In this document: positions 6,370 through 6,541 of the stretch, piece by piece
Position numbering within the stretch: the stretch's first letter is position 1
Layout of the letters: each line of letters begins with the position of its first letter
Source: Thiohalobacter sp.
GTDB lineage: Bacteria > Pseudomonadota > Gammaproteobacteria > Thiohalobacterales > Thiohalobacteraceae
Reading direction: 5' to 3'
DNA length: 6,541 bases
NCBI GenBank assembly: GCA_027030825.1
Contig: JALVEM010000555.1
Span: 1-6,541, forward strand
Notes under the pieces: model-generated
Told to the model about the DNA's origin: nothing
The model's input: only the letters and a program-made list of their open reading frames with translations
The model's database searches: none
Position numbers and translations under genes: made by a program

Positions 6370-6393
6370 GGAACGCCCGTCTCGCCGACCGTC

Positions 6394-6541
6394 TCACGCG
6401 AATCCCAGTTTCCTCAATGCCAATACCATGGGGCAGATGCCGCTCAGGCCCGCGCCGACGAGCGCAAACCCGACGAACCAGGGCATCCACCAGAGCTGTT
6501 CGGTGAAGACCAGGTACGGCAGACCGATGAAGGCCGCGATG
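6394..6541 (-). CDS. DUF2892 / YgaP-like small membrane protein, C-terminal part
   Basis: Only the last 48 residues are in the window; the 5' end lies beyond 6541. The visible part has a hydrophobic stretch (IAAFIGLPYLVF), a short Trp-rich turn (EQLWWMPW), a second hydrophobic helix (FVGFALVGAGL) and the ending SGICPM...LRKLGF, stopping at TGA (6396-6394). The G-I-C-P motif followed by a short basic tail is typical of the DUF2892 family, which are two-helix inner-membrane proteins found alone or fused to rhodanese domains, as in YgaP. No biochemical role can be assigned from this fragment. It ends 34 nt before the GGDEF-EAL gene on the same strand, so the two may be cotranscribed, but nothing shows a functional link. 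The family call rests on the C-terminal motif alone. Confidence 0.7.
   Translation of the reverse strand, partial: IAAFIGLPYLVFTEQLWWMPWFVGFALVGAGLSGICPMVLALRKLGFA

Noticed and set aside
1..6541. Mobile element, CRISPR array, tRNA or rRNA, or sigma factor gene
   Set aside because: I saw no transposase or integrase motif, no regular spaced repeats, no tRNA-like cloverleaf and no sigma factor region; nearly all of the window is accounted for by seven collinear genes.

Overview
The window is GC-rich (roughly 60-65% by eye) and fully packed. Every supported gene lies on the minus strand, so transcription runs from position 6541 down to 1. The gene families (an MlaE/MlaF lipid transporter, a HAMP-PAS-GGDEF-EAL protein, an HDOD protein) and the codon use suggest a Gram-negative member of the Pseudomonadota, most likely a gammaproteobacterium. 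That placement is an inference from protein style, because the window has no rRNA or other marker.

Layout in transcription order: (1) the C-terminal end of a small DUF2892/YgaP-like membrane protein (6541-6394); (2) an 801-residue membrane-bound GGDEF-EAL c-di-GMP enzyme (6359-3954); (3) a 586-residue fusion of an HDOD domain to a SpoIIE/RsbU-type PP2C phosphatase (3950-2190); (4) an RsbW/SpoIIAB-like serine kinase of the HATPase_c_2 type, whose start lies inside the phosphatase gene (about 2242-1835); (5) a STAS-domain RsbV/SpoIIAA/MlaB-like protein (1838-1500); (6) an MlaE-family lipid ABC permease (1496-708); (7) the MlaF-family ATPase, cut by the window edge (677-1). Junctions are 34 nt, 3 nt, a ~53 nt overlap, a 4 nt ATGA overlap, 3 nt and 30 nt. 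No promoter or terminator could be picked out between them, so genes 2-7, and possibly 1, look like one operon.

Genes 3-5 form a complete partner-switching set: phosphatase, kinase and STAS phospho-acceptor. No sigma factor is visible. The STAS gene instead sits 3 nt ahead of the permease of an Mla-type phospholipid transporter, where STAS proteins (MlaB, or STAS domains fused to MlaE homologues) act as transporter subunits. The main hypothesis from this window is that reversible serine phosphorylation of the STAS protein links a signal read by the HDOD-PP2C protein, and possibly c-di-GMP turnover by the upstream enzyme, to outer-membrane lipid transport. The gene calls are firm; the regulatory link is inference.
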